From contig JASMKJ010000302.1 in the NCBI GenBank assembly GCA_030749275.1, positions 1 through 7,275 on the forward strand: a stretch of DNA of 7,275 nt, given 5' to 3'. Below are positions 1 to 7,015 of the stretch, piece after piece. Positions within the stretch are counted from its first letter, which is position 1, and the number at the start of each line of letters is the position of its first letter. A program made the position numbers and the translations under genes. The notes under the pieces are model-generated. The model worked only from the letters and a program-made list of their open reading frames with translations. It had not been told where the DNA came from and made no database searches. Source of the stretch: Acidimicrobiales bacterium (GTDB taxonomy: Bacteria > Actinomycetota > Acidimicrobiia > Acidimicrobiales > Poriferisodalaceae).

Positions 1-87
1 GACAAATGTGACATAGGACCTGACATGAGCCTCAAAGCACCAAAATGCCGACCGCCAGAAATAGGGCTCTACCTGCGGTTTGTTCTG

Positions 88-124
88 TCGGGCTGCCGAG
101 ATTTGAACTCGGGACCTTCGGCGC
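88..124 (-). other. 3' half of a tRNA gene (proline-like), candidate integration site
   Basis: Read on the minus strand, this stretch gives a short segment resembling the 3' strand of an anticodon stem, then a 5-base variable loop AGGTC, a perfect T arm CCGAG-TTCAAAT-CTCGG, the acceptor strand CAGCCCG and discriminator A. No CCA follows (ACAGAAC instead). The T-loop TTCAAAT is canonical. Beyond about position 124 toward higher coordinates there is no anticodon loop, D arm or matching 5' acceptor strand (CGGGCTG), so the gene is not complete. An acceptor 3' strand ending in G72 implies a C1:G72 pair, which in bacteria is characteristic of tRNA-Pro; the isotype is therefore inferred, not read from an anticodon. 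Such fragments are left when an integrase recombines at a tRNA 3' end. Given the orientation, the integrated DNA should lie to the right, with the restored full tRNA at its far end on the minus strand. Confidence 0.6.
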
Positions 125-200
125 TGGATGGCGATTAACTCGTGGCGTCAAACTGGATGTATCAGACTCTTTCGAGGTTTCGCTCACCGACCGTGTTGAG

Positions 201-1109
201 CTAGCTGGGATCGTTGAGCGGGTTAACCGGACTTTGCCAACCGTCTCCCATGAGCAGACCGGAGGACATCAGATAGGCAGTAGTGGGATTCCGCCATTCG
301 TCGGGGTCGGCACCGTTGGCATCGATCCAGCTGGCTGGTGCGGTGAGACCCCAGTGGTTCTGATCGTCATCCAAGATGGTGGCGACCGGCGTTACCTGGC
401 CGACATGGCTCTCCCACGGCTCCACGACAGCGACCGTGACCGCACGGCCCTGGTCCCGACTCTTCCCTCGGAGAAGCCGGCGTCTATTGACCATATGGAA
501 GAGCCGGTTCTTCCCGTTTGCGGGATATCGGAGCCCCAGTGGCTGGTGCCCAGGTAGAGGAGAACCCGTCATGAAGAACGTGTTGCTCTCTTCGAGATTC
601 TGAAACTCAGCGCTCATGGCGGATAGCTGCAGCGACTCGATCTGTTCCTGCTGACCGCTCGTTCGGGCGATAAAGAAGAGGGCCCCTGAGAGAAGATTCT
701 GTGCCAAGTGGTAGGCATCATTGAAACGGGACAGGTCGCTCAACTCCCACTGGCACTGAGTTGCGACGCTAACAACGAGACCCGGAATGTTGTCGTCCTT
801 GACAGCTGTCCGGACGCCGTCATAGACGACCCGTCGGTATTCAGCGGCGTCCTCACTTAGTGCCGAAGTTCCGCTGCCTAGCAGGAGATCGGCATGTGGG
901 TTCACCAGTGTTGCCAGGCAAAGGGCCTCGAGTACCGTCATGCCTACGAACTCAACCCAAAACTGGTCTGTCGATATATCTATGCCAGCCCGTTTGAAAC
1001 CACCGCCCCACATGTCTTGAGCGATCTGTCCGAAGCAGTCGGCCAGGTAATGTTCGAGGAAGTGGACGTGAAGAGGGGTGAAGTTCCTGAGAAGCGCAGC
1101 AGTCGACAT
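201..1109 (-). CDS. Protein of unknown function, 302 residues
   Basis: I do not recognise a family. The N-terminal part (residues 1-180) reads as largely helical, with hydrophobic stretches around 52-70 and 134-149 that are too short or polar to be confident membrane spans. The C-terminal part (about 180-302) is richer in Pro, Gly, Trp and Asp and looks more beta-like, with a basic patch VNRRRLLRGKSR at 207-218 and an acidic cluster near 247-249. There is no signal peptide and no catalytic motif I can name. The ATG is the only start codon available: the frame stays open upstream to 1197 without ATG, GTG or TTG. The start lies 2 bases after the stop of the short upstream ORF (TAAGGATG), and there is no properly spaced Shine-Dalgarno, so translation may rely on coupling. 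It follows the helicase gene on the same strand but is separated by that gene's terminator. It ends about 77 bases before the tRNA fragment, with no clear terminator of its own. Confidence 0.65.
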   Translation of the reverse strand: MSTAALLRNFTPLHVHFLEHYLADCFGQIAQDMWGGGFKRAGIDISTDQFWVEFVGMTVLEALCLATLVNPHADLLLGSGTSALSEDAAEYRRVVYDGVRTAVKDDNIPGLVVSVATQCQWELSDLSRFNDAYHLAQNLLSGALFFIARTSGQQEQIESLQLSAMSAEFQNLEESNTFFMTGSPLPGHQPLGLRYPANGKNRLFHMVNRRRLLRGKSRDQGRAVTVAVVEPWESHVGQVTPVATILDDDQNHWGLTAPASWIDANGADPDEWRNPTTAYLMSSGLLMGDGWQSPVNPLNDPS

Positions 1110-1111
1110 CC

Positions 1112-1241
1112 TTAGATACCGCCAGTTTTGAGTTCCGCCCCGGCGAGGTTCGCCCCTGGTTCGATCGTGTAGCCGTTGACCTCCATGCCGACCACGCTAC
1201 GGGCCGGCAAGAAGAAGTGCCAGAAGGGCGGCCTTGCGCAT
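1112..1241 (-). pseudogene. Remnant of a secreted pentapeptide-repeat protein, frameshifted
   Basis: Two adjoining minus-strand frames look like pieces of one small protein. From ATG at 1241 the first frame reads MRKAALLALLLAGP and stops at TAG (1197-1199): a basic start followed by a hydrophobic run, like a signal peptide. From ATG at 1186, in a different frame, a 24-residue ORF contains NGYTIEPGANLAGAEL and ends TAA at 1112. ANLAG-AEL is the A(D/N)LXX signature of pentapeptide repeats, and an NGY-x-IEPGANL lead-in after a signal peptide is familiar from secreted proteins of that class (from memory). A one-base indel near 1197-1200 would fuse the two. Neither ATG has a Shine-Dalgarno, and only about two repeats remain, so I read it as a decayed N-terminus. 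The alternative is that the 24-residue ORF is a live leader coupled to the 302-residue gene. Confidence 0.35.
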
Positions 1242-1286
1242 AGACGCAACAGGAGAGGAGTCGGAGGTATTTAGGATGCTTCCTCT

Positions 1287-1403
1287 ATGTGGCTCTTCCG
1301 ATGGCTGGGCATAGCGATCCGTCTCATCCTTCGCGCCTACAGACTCAACGCACTACGGCGGTCGGTCTTGGGACTGTGGCAACGAAGAAACCCCCCGCCG
1401 TAG
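1287..1403 (+). CDS. Possible 38-residue cationic small protein, doubtful
   Basis: A plus-strand ORF starts MWLFRWLGIAIRLILRAY and ends in RRNPPP. It is an amphipathic, Trp- and Arg-rich peptide with a hydrophobic face, of a kind seen in small membrane-associated proteins. Upstream there is AGGA 10 bases before the ATG and a stronger GGAGGT at 1263-1268. The latter is well spaced only for another ATG (1276), whose frame stops after 12 codons. Its last codons lie in the terminator hairpin of the convergent large gene. It could be fortuitous, so confidence is low. No known family is recognised. Confidence 0.15.
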   Translation: MWLFRWLGIAIRLILRAYRLNALRRSVLGLWQRRNPPP

Positions 1404-1410
1404 CAGGGGG
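1381..1410 (-). terminator. Intrinsic terminator of the helicase-nuclease gene
   Basis: On the minus strand the RNA would read CCCCCUGC-UACG-GCGGGGGG followed by UUUCUUCGUU. This is an 8-bp stem with one U-G pair, capped by an exceptionally stable C(UACG)G tetraloop, with a U-rich tail. It begins 54 bases past the stop codon of the large gene. On the plus strand the same hairpin is not followed by a T tract, so it acts on minus-strand transcription. It should insulate the large gene from the 302-residue gene further on. Confidence 0.85.
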
Positions 1411-1426
1411 CCGACCAGCAGGACTG
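1410..1426. repeat. 17-bp direct repeat, left copy
   Basis: GCCGACCAGCAGGACTG occurs here and again, in the same orientation, at 7105-7121. The two copies bracket the large gene. On the minus strand this copy lies 37 bases after the gene's stop and abuts the terminator stem. A 17-base exact match is not expected by chance in a window of this length (roughly 0.002 pairs expected from length alone). Confidence 0.7.
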
Positions 1427-1463
1427 GCCTGGTACCCACTCAGTTGTAAGTAGGCCTTATCTC

Positions 1464-4400
1464 TCAATTGGACCAGGACTTATCGATCTTCCGCTGCTTA
1501 GCCAGAGCATTGAGTGCTTCCTGGAAGGCAATTTCGATGTTTGTACCGGCCTTTCGCCATCCGAACAGTTGCCTCCAGTTTGTGAGGAGTTCGGAGCGTT
1601 CGACTTGCCCTTCGACATCGTCGAGAAGTCGCTGGATAGCTAACTGAAGTTCGGCGGGAGGCACCTCGTCCACGGGCCGAGGTCCAACGTCTGTGCCCAG
1701 GTCGCCGCGCACTTCAACTTCCTGACCAGGCCCAGACAAGAAACCGTCTGCCTCTTTGACCTCGTCTCTACGCAGGAGGGGTTGGAGCGCCTCGTTGAAG
1801 GCATCTTTCACTCGTCGGCCGGATCTTCCGACACCCCAAGCTTTTCTTACAGCTCGAAGGACGCCGTCACGGTGAATGGGCCCATAGCGTTGGACGACTT
1901 CGGAAATCTGCTTGGCAATTTTCGGACGAGATGACTCCTCGATGAAATCTCGGTCCCAACGACCAGGCTTAGACGCCTTGGGTTCGGTGTACTGGGTTAC
2001 CCAACTTGGAGGGCGGTTGAGGTCGACAGTTCGAATTTCAACTTCTGGGGACGCCCTAGGGGCAGACCGGGCTCCACTTCTCCGCCGTCTACTTCTGACA
2101 GCGGTCTCGATCGCATCTAGAAGGCCCCGTTCCTGTTCCGTTCGGTTTTGGAACCACGCGGTACTCCAAATCCGGTGCAGTCGCCATCCCAATTCTTCGA
2201 GAATCTGTTGGCGAATTCGGTCTCGATCCCTTGCAACGCGCGACGAGTGATAACTCGCTCCATCGCATTCGACACCGAGCAGGTAAGTACCCGGCTTCTC
2301 TGGGTGACGGACACCGATGTCGATTCGGTAACCCGCCACACCGACCTGAGGCACTGGTTCGTAACCGAGCGCTCTGATGCTGCTGATCACTTGTTCCTCG
2401 AAAACGCTTTCGGCATCTCCCTGCGAATCTTCGAGGTTCGTAGCCAGAGCGGAAATTCCCTGTTCGGCAAAGTTGAGGTAAGTGGCGAAGTAAGCGACGG
2501 CGGGGGTTGTTGGCCGAATGTCCGCGCCACTAATGGAAGAGACAACTTCGACACGATTACGGGCGCGAGTCACAGCGACGTTGAGTCGACGCTCTCCTCC
2601 GGCCCTGTTGATTGGGCCGAAGTTCATTGAGAGTTTGCCGTCCTCACCGGGGCCGTAACCGACGGTCAAGATGATGATGTCGCGTTCATCCCCTTGGACC
2701 GACTCAAGGTTCTTTACGAAGAAGCCGTGGAGACGGTCGTTAGTTTCAAGTTGACCAAGTTCCGGTTCGGAGGCTGCCCGCCGTTCGATTTCTGCCTCCA
2801 CCGCCTTCTCTTGCGCGACCGAAAGTGCTACGACTCCGATGGTGAGGCCGGGGTGGTTTCGACGGTGGAAGAGAACTCGCTCAACCACCATTGCGGCTTC
2901 GATTGGGTTGTCTCTCGCTCCGCCTCGCGCATAAACACCGTCGACCTTGAATAACTCCACACCCAGGTGGGGAGCTTCGAATACGGCCCCGGGAAAGGTG
3001 AGGAGTTTTGAGTCGTAGAAACTTCGGTTGGAATAAGTAATTAGGTCTTCGTGGCGACTCCGATAATGCCATTGCAGGCCTAGCGGAGTGAATCCTTGGG
3101 CTTTACACCGGTCGAGGACAGAATCGAACTCCAAAGGTTCGAAGTCCTCTTCACCTCCGTCTCCACCTTCGTCGAAGCCGATCATCCGGTCGAAGAAGCT
3201 GGTTGGAGGTAACTGTTTTTGGTCGCCAGCCACGATTAGCTGGTCACCTCTGTAGATCGCACAGATCGCGTCAGCTTCTCGAACCTGTGAAGCCTCATCG
3301 AAGATGACGCAGTCAAATCGCATCTCTTGCGGGATGTGTTGCGAGACGGTTAGCGGGCTCATCATGAAGCAGGGTTTGAGTCGCAGGACTGTCGCGCCAG
3401 CTTCCGCGAATAGCTTTCGAAGAGGCTTGTGCCTGCTCTTGAGTTCTGCCTGCTGTCGAATCAATCCGGCTCCGCCAAGAGCTGAAGTCGGCCTTCTTTG
3501 GGTGCAGGAGTTGATCACTTCAGAAGCCGAGTTCTTGATTAACTCGGTGTCTAGCTTCTGGAACCGCTTCCTCAACGCATCTCGGTCCACCGCTCTGGTT
3601 GGTTCGAGCCGTTCATCGCCTTCTATGACCTGGCCAATCCAGCGGGTGAGAAACGCCTTTTCGACAGCAGCACAAACTTGATCTCCGGCAATCCTCTGTT
3701 CCATGCACGCTTCGACAACGGCCAAGAGGCCATCGTCGTGAAGTTCCTGTTTGGCTTGAGCGAACGAAACCCATTCATGGGTATCGCCAATCGAGGCTTC
3801 GAGCCCGTCGAGTAGTTCATCGGCCGTCCGGTACGAGTCATGAAGCTCACTTTCCAGCTCGGCTGCATAGCCGTCTTCGAACTCGCTTAGGAGACTGGTG
3901 GTCGCGGCCTTGAAACCGTCAAGATGCCCGGCAAGGTGATCTTGGGTGAACTCTGTATCAAGCAACAGACGCGCTGACTGTTGGCGCACGGTCCCGCCGC
4001 AGAGAGTCCGGACCTTGCGCACCCAGTCAATAGCTGAATGAAGCGGCTCGCTTTCCTGGAGGTCGACGAGTCCCCCTAGTGCGTCTTCGTCTAGTTGCTT
4101 CGTCCGGTCGAGTTCCGGGCCGAGTTCTGCTATCCGATTCCGAACTTCGAGAACCTCACGTCCTTGTTCAACGGTGGTCGAACCACCAACGGCGGATCCA
4201 CAGGTTCCACAAAACTTTGTGGCCCGAGCTACTGAGTGCCCGTTAGTACACGACCTGGGTGAGCCAATCTCAGAGTCGATCGCATCAAGCTCAGTCGCAA
4301 GAACGCTGAGTTCGTTAGATCGTGCATTGCTCCAGTTGATTACCAGGTTGATCGGTGTGGACTCAAGAGCCGACAACTGGGAGGTCAACCACACCGCCAT

Positions 4401-7007
4401 TGGGCTTGATCGGAGTTGATCAAGAGTTTCCTCTATTACTTCACTAGAGCGACTGAGGTCTCTTTCACGCTCGGCGTCTCCGCTGAGCTGACTTGCGAGA
4501 CCTTCGTCGCTGATCTCAACTCCGGCAATCTCAATTGCACATCTTGCTATCTCGGTTGCTTTGTTGATCGCTGCGAAGTCGGCCTTGTGCTTGTCCGGGT
4601 AGTAGCTCCCCAGAACTGCGGCGTGGCGCTCTTCGGCAGCGGCAAGTTCTTCTGCAGCGGTCTGCCAACTGATCACTTCGTCAAGCCTGCCGATTGTTGC
4701 CGAGTTGGCTTTACCGCTTTGGGTGGTTTCAGCCAGAGTTTGTTTGTCCTGGCGGTAGGCCCCTGAGAGTCTCTTAAGTCCCTTGTGGACATCCCGGAAT
4801 CGTGCACGTAGCTCGGTAAGTTCAAGCTTGAGAACATCATCACGAAACACGGATCCAAGTGAGGACTGGTAGTCCTCATACGTTTTGACAAGTGGTTGAA
4901 GAACTCGCTGGGCTTCGTCGAGAACTTCTAGACCTGTCGGGTTCAGCCACTCGGGCTCGGGACAGGGCCTTCTAGTGGTGAGCTCACCAAGCTTTGCGAG
5001 CCTCTCGGCGAACTCAATCGTGATATCACCGTTGTAGCCAAAGGCGTGAGCAAGCCTCTCGAAGTGTTGGTTAGCCGCCTCAAGGGTGGTTGCCGCATCA
5101 GTTAGTGACCCGCTGATTTCGTTGAGTTCGGCCCCTGTACTTGTGAGGATCGGTTGTCCGGTCGGGACGGCTGATTCGACTCCGAGAAGTGACCCGTAGA
5201 AACGATTGAATCCAGTTGGGTCGAGGTTGTCCCAGCCGCCTACCCGTTCTGCTAAATCAGCAGTCTTCTGGTTTCGCTCATCCAGGCAGTTGGCGATCTG
5301 ACAGATACGTGCTTCGAGGCTCGACAGATCCTGTTCTACGAGCCACGGCCAACCTATCTGGGGTCGGATTTCAATGAGGGCTAGCAAGCGGAGAAGCTCT
5401 TCTGCCTGACGGGGAGAGGACTCGCCGGGGAGTTGGAGTTCGTCGTGCACCAACTCGCATCTACTTCTCAACTCAGCGAGGGTGCGCTTTACCTCAATGA
5501 CGAATTCGCGGCGAGAAGCATCTTGAAGGCCCCCTGCTGAGAACTCCTTCAAGTCTCTCCAAATAAAATCATCCCCCCTGCTGATAGGACCCCAAGCGCG
5601 ACCAAGTTGTTCTGCCGTCGTGAGGATGTTCTCGAAGGTGATCGAATCGCATTCGGTCGTGTCGATGTCTGGGACAGGGGTTGTCGGTGCCTCTGAAAGT
5701 TCGCCGATGCGGCCGACGGCATCGTGAAGCGACTTCGCAAAAGGTGAGCGAACCTCGTTTACGGCGATCGCGTACGCAGTGAGTTTGTTGCGTTCCCGCT
5801 CAAGCCGAGTTCGGCTCTGTTCGCTAAACCCTGTAGGGACCACCGGACGTTCACGAAGGGCAGCGCCTAGCTCGGCAATGACAGCCTTTCGAGACGCCTT
5901 ATGGCTGTGTAATGGCAAGAGAAACGCCTCTAGTCCGGCTTCTGCGAGGCGATTTTGCACGACCTCCAGAGCCGCTGCCTTCTCTGAGACGAACAGCACT
6001 GTCTTGTTGTCTCGTAGCAATTGGGCGATGAGATTAGTGATCGTTTGTGACTTGCCCGTTCCAGGCGGGCCGTCCATGACGAAGCTCTTTCCTTCGCTGG
6101 CGGCTGCCAGGCACTGTCGCTGGGTTCCATCGATGTCGAGGATGCTGGCTAGACGCTCCGGGGGGTGTACTTCGTCGAGCCGGTCGTCGCTGATTGGCGT
6201 GAAGCCCATCGATTGTGCGGCCTTGCTTCTTGGCCCTTCGGCCAACAATTTCACCAGTGGATGACCCGAGATCGTGTCGTGATTGGTTTTCAGGTCCTGA
6301 TAGATGACCTCTTTGTGGAAGGTGAACGTGCGAAGAACCGCTGTTTCTTCCACAGTCCAGGGCGTTTTGCGGATTGCCTTTCTAATTGCCTCGAAAACTG
6401 TTCTGCAGGACGAGTCATCAAGTTGGTCAAGCGTTGGAAGGCCGATGTTGAAGTCCTCTTGGAGTTTCAGGGCTAGGGCCGGGTTGAGGGTTGTATCTCC
6501 GTTGTCGGAACTGATCAGCCGCCAGTTCTTGCTTCCACTTCTCGGCTCGATCTGGACAGGAATAAGCAGCAGCGGGCTTGTGATGTCTTCGTGGCCGTCA
6601 TGCCAGGACAGGAGCCCTAACCCCAGATAAAGAGTCCAAATTCCAGTGTCCAGGTGGTATGCCTGAGTTCGAGCCGCCAGATATTTGAGACCTCGTTCTA
6701 TCTGTGGGCGGTATCGGTTGGCGGGTCGAGCGACCACCAGTTCATCGGAACGGGGCGGATCAGGTTTGTATTCCTTCGTCTCACCGTCTTCTTCGTCTGA
6801 AGGCGGTTCCGGGAGGTAGAACGACCAACCCGCGCTGGCTCCTGATCCGCCGAGACCTCGTTGAATCGCTGACGCAGATTGCTTGAACCCGAATGAGGAA
6901 GTCTTCAGGTGCCGGAAATACAGCAGGCCGTTGCGCCTGGTGAGATCTACAAGTTCTTTTTGCCAACGTTCAAGTTGGGCGACTACCAACGGCTTTCGCG
7001 GTGCCAA
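1464..7007 (-). CDS. DUF4011 / SF1 helicase / Vsr-like nuclease giant protein, probable antiphage defence (Hhe-like)
   Basis: This 1847-residue protein is predicted to be a cytoplasmic ATP-driven nucleic-acid motor fused to a nuclease. Domains in order: DUF4011 at about 12-245, opening with WQKELVDLTRRNGLLYF; the first helicase half with Q-motif region 293-298, Walker A GPPGTGKS at 313-320 (K319) and motif Ia near 336-354. Next comes an insertion of roughly 870 residues, rich in heptad-like helices, with a zinc ribbon at C920, H924, C933 and C936. The second helicase half has Walker B FDEASQV (D1237, E1238), motif III GDQKQLPPT at 1261-1269, motif IV HYRSRH at 1314-1319, motif V QGDERD at 1438-1443 and motif VI LNVAVTRAR at 1475-1483. 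A Vsr-like/MTES_1575-type nuclease spans 1534-1620 (E1537, D1563, E1580, D1582, H1587, R1593, D1594). DUF3320 spans about 1695-1760, and a related second module spans 1787-1847. All helicase motifs look intact. Start is TTG: an in-frame TGA lies two codons upstream, GGGGAG sits 8 bases before it, and DUF4011 begins a few residues in. The domain order matches antiphage DUF4011-helicase-Vsr proteins (recalled as Hhe). Family and activities are confident; the defence role and target are inferred. Confidence 0.93.
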   Translation of the reverse strand: MAPRKPLVVAQLERWQKELVDLTRRNGLLYFRHLKTSSFGFKQSASAIQRGLGGSGASAGWSFYLPEPPSDEEDGETKEYKPDPPRSDELVVARPANRYRPQIERGLKYLAARTQAYHLDTGIWTLYLGLGLLSWHDGHEDITSPLLLIPVQIEPRSGSKNWRLISSDNGDTTLNPALALKLQEDFNIGLPTLDQLDDSSCRTVFEAIRKAIRKTPWTVEETAVLRTFTFHKEVIYQDLKTNHDTISGHPLVKLLAEGPRSKAAQSMGFTPISDDRLDEVHPPERLASILDIDGTQRQCLAAASEGKSFVMDGPPGTGKSQTITNLIAQLLRDNKTVLFVSEKAAALEVVQNRLAEAGLEAFLLPLHSHKASRKAVIAELGAALRERPVVPTGFSEQSRTRLERERNKLTAYAIAVNEVRSPFAKSLHDAVGRIGELSEAPTTPVPDIDTTECDSITFENILTTAEQLGRAWGPISRGDDFIWRDLKEFSAGGLQDASRREFVIEVKRTLAELRSRCELVHDELQLPGESSPRQAEELLRLLALIEIRPQIGWPWLVEQDLSSLEARICQIANCLDERNQKTADLAERVGGWDNLDPTGFNRFYGSLLGVESAVPTGQPILTSTGAELNEISGSLTDAATTLEAANQHFERLAHAFGYNGDITIEFAERLAKLGELTTRRPCPEPEWLNPTGLEVLDEAQRVLQPLVKTYEDYQSSLGSVFRDDVLKLELTELRARFRDVHKGLKRLSGAYRQDKQTLAETTQSGKANSATIGRLDEVISWQTAAEELAAAEERHAAVLGSYYPDKHKADFAAINKATEIARCAIEIAGVEISDEGLASQLSGDAERERDLSRSSEVIEETLDQLRSSPMAVWLTSQLSALESTPINLVINWSNARSNELSVLATELDAIDSEIGSPRSCTNGHSVARATKFCGTCGSAVGGSTTVEQGREVLEVRNRIAELGPELDRTKQLDEDALGGLVDLQESEPLHSAIDWVRKVRTLCGGTVRQQSARLLLDTEFTQDHLAGHLDGFKAATTSLLSEFEDGYAAELESELHDSYRTADELLDGLEASIGDTHEWVSFAQAKQELHDDGLLAVVEACMEQRIAGDQVCAAVEKAFLTRWIGQVIEGDERLEPTRAVDRDALRKRFQKLDTELIKNSASEVINSCTQRRPTSALGGAGLIRQQAELKSRHKPLRKLFAEAGATVLRLKPCFMMSPLTVSQHIPQEMRFDCVIFDEASQVREADAICAIYRGDQLIVAGDQKQLPPTSFFDRMIGFDEGGDGGEEDFEPLEFDSVLDRCKAQGFTPLGLQWHYRSRHEDLITYSNRSFYDSKLLTFPGAVFEAPHLGVELFKVDGVYARGGARDNPIEAAMVVERVLFHRRNHPGLTIGVVALSVAQEKAVEAEIERRAASEPELGQLETNDRLHGFFVKNLESVQGDERDIIILTVGYGPGEDGKLSMNFGPINRAGGERRLNVAVTRARNRVEVVSSISGADIRPTTPAVAYFATYLNFAEQGISALATNLEDSQGDAESVFEEQVISSIRALGYEPVPQVGVAGYRIDIGVRHPEKPGTYLLGVECDGASYHSSRVARDRDRIRQQILEELGWRLHRIWSTAWFQNRTEQERGLLDAIETAVRSRRRRSGARSAPRASPEVEIRTVDLNRPPSWVTQYTEPKASKPGRWDRDFIEESSRPKIAKQISEVVQRYGPIHRDGVLRAVRKAWGVGRSGRRVKDAFNEALQPLLRRDEVKEADGFLSGPGQEVEVRGDLGTDVGPRPVDEVPPAELQLAIQRLLDDVEGQVERSELLTNWRQLFGWRKAGTNIEIAFQEALNALAKQRKIDKSWSN

Positions 7008-7015
7008 TGCTCAGG

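Noticed and set aside
88..160. Complete tRNA gene at the left end
   Set aside because: Only the T arm and 3' acceptor strand are present; no anticodon loop, D arm or 5' acceptor complement could be found.
45..557. Plus-strand open frame of 170 codons at the left end
   Set aside because: It translates the tRNA T-arm fragment and then runs antisense to the 302-residue gene; no Shine-Dalgarno and no recognisable protein. Treated as a shadow of the minus-strand gene.
1276..1314. 12-codon ORF with a good Shine-Dalgarno (GGAGGT, 7-base spacing)
   Set aside because: Too short to support as a gene, and the peptide (MLPLCGSSDGWA) has no notable feature; the ribosome binding match may be chance in a purine-rich tract.
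2148..2630. Plus-strand open frame of 160 codons opposite the nuclease region
   Set aside because: Fully antisense to well-defined nuclease and helicase motif V/VI codons; it has no family resemblance and reflects the codon bias of the opposite strand.
5779..6264. Plus-strand open frame of 161 codons opposite Walker A
   Set aside because: Antisense to the conserved ATPase core; composition is Ser/Arg-rich, as expected of an opposite-strand frame.
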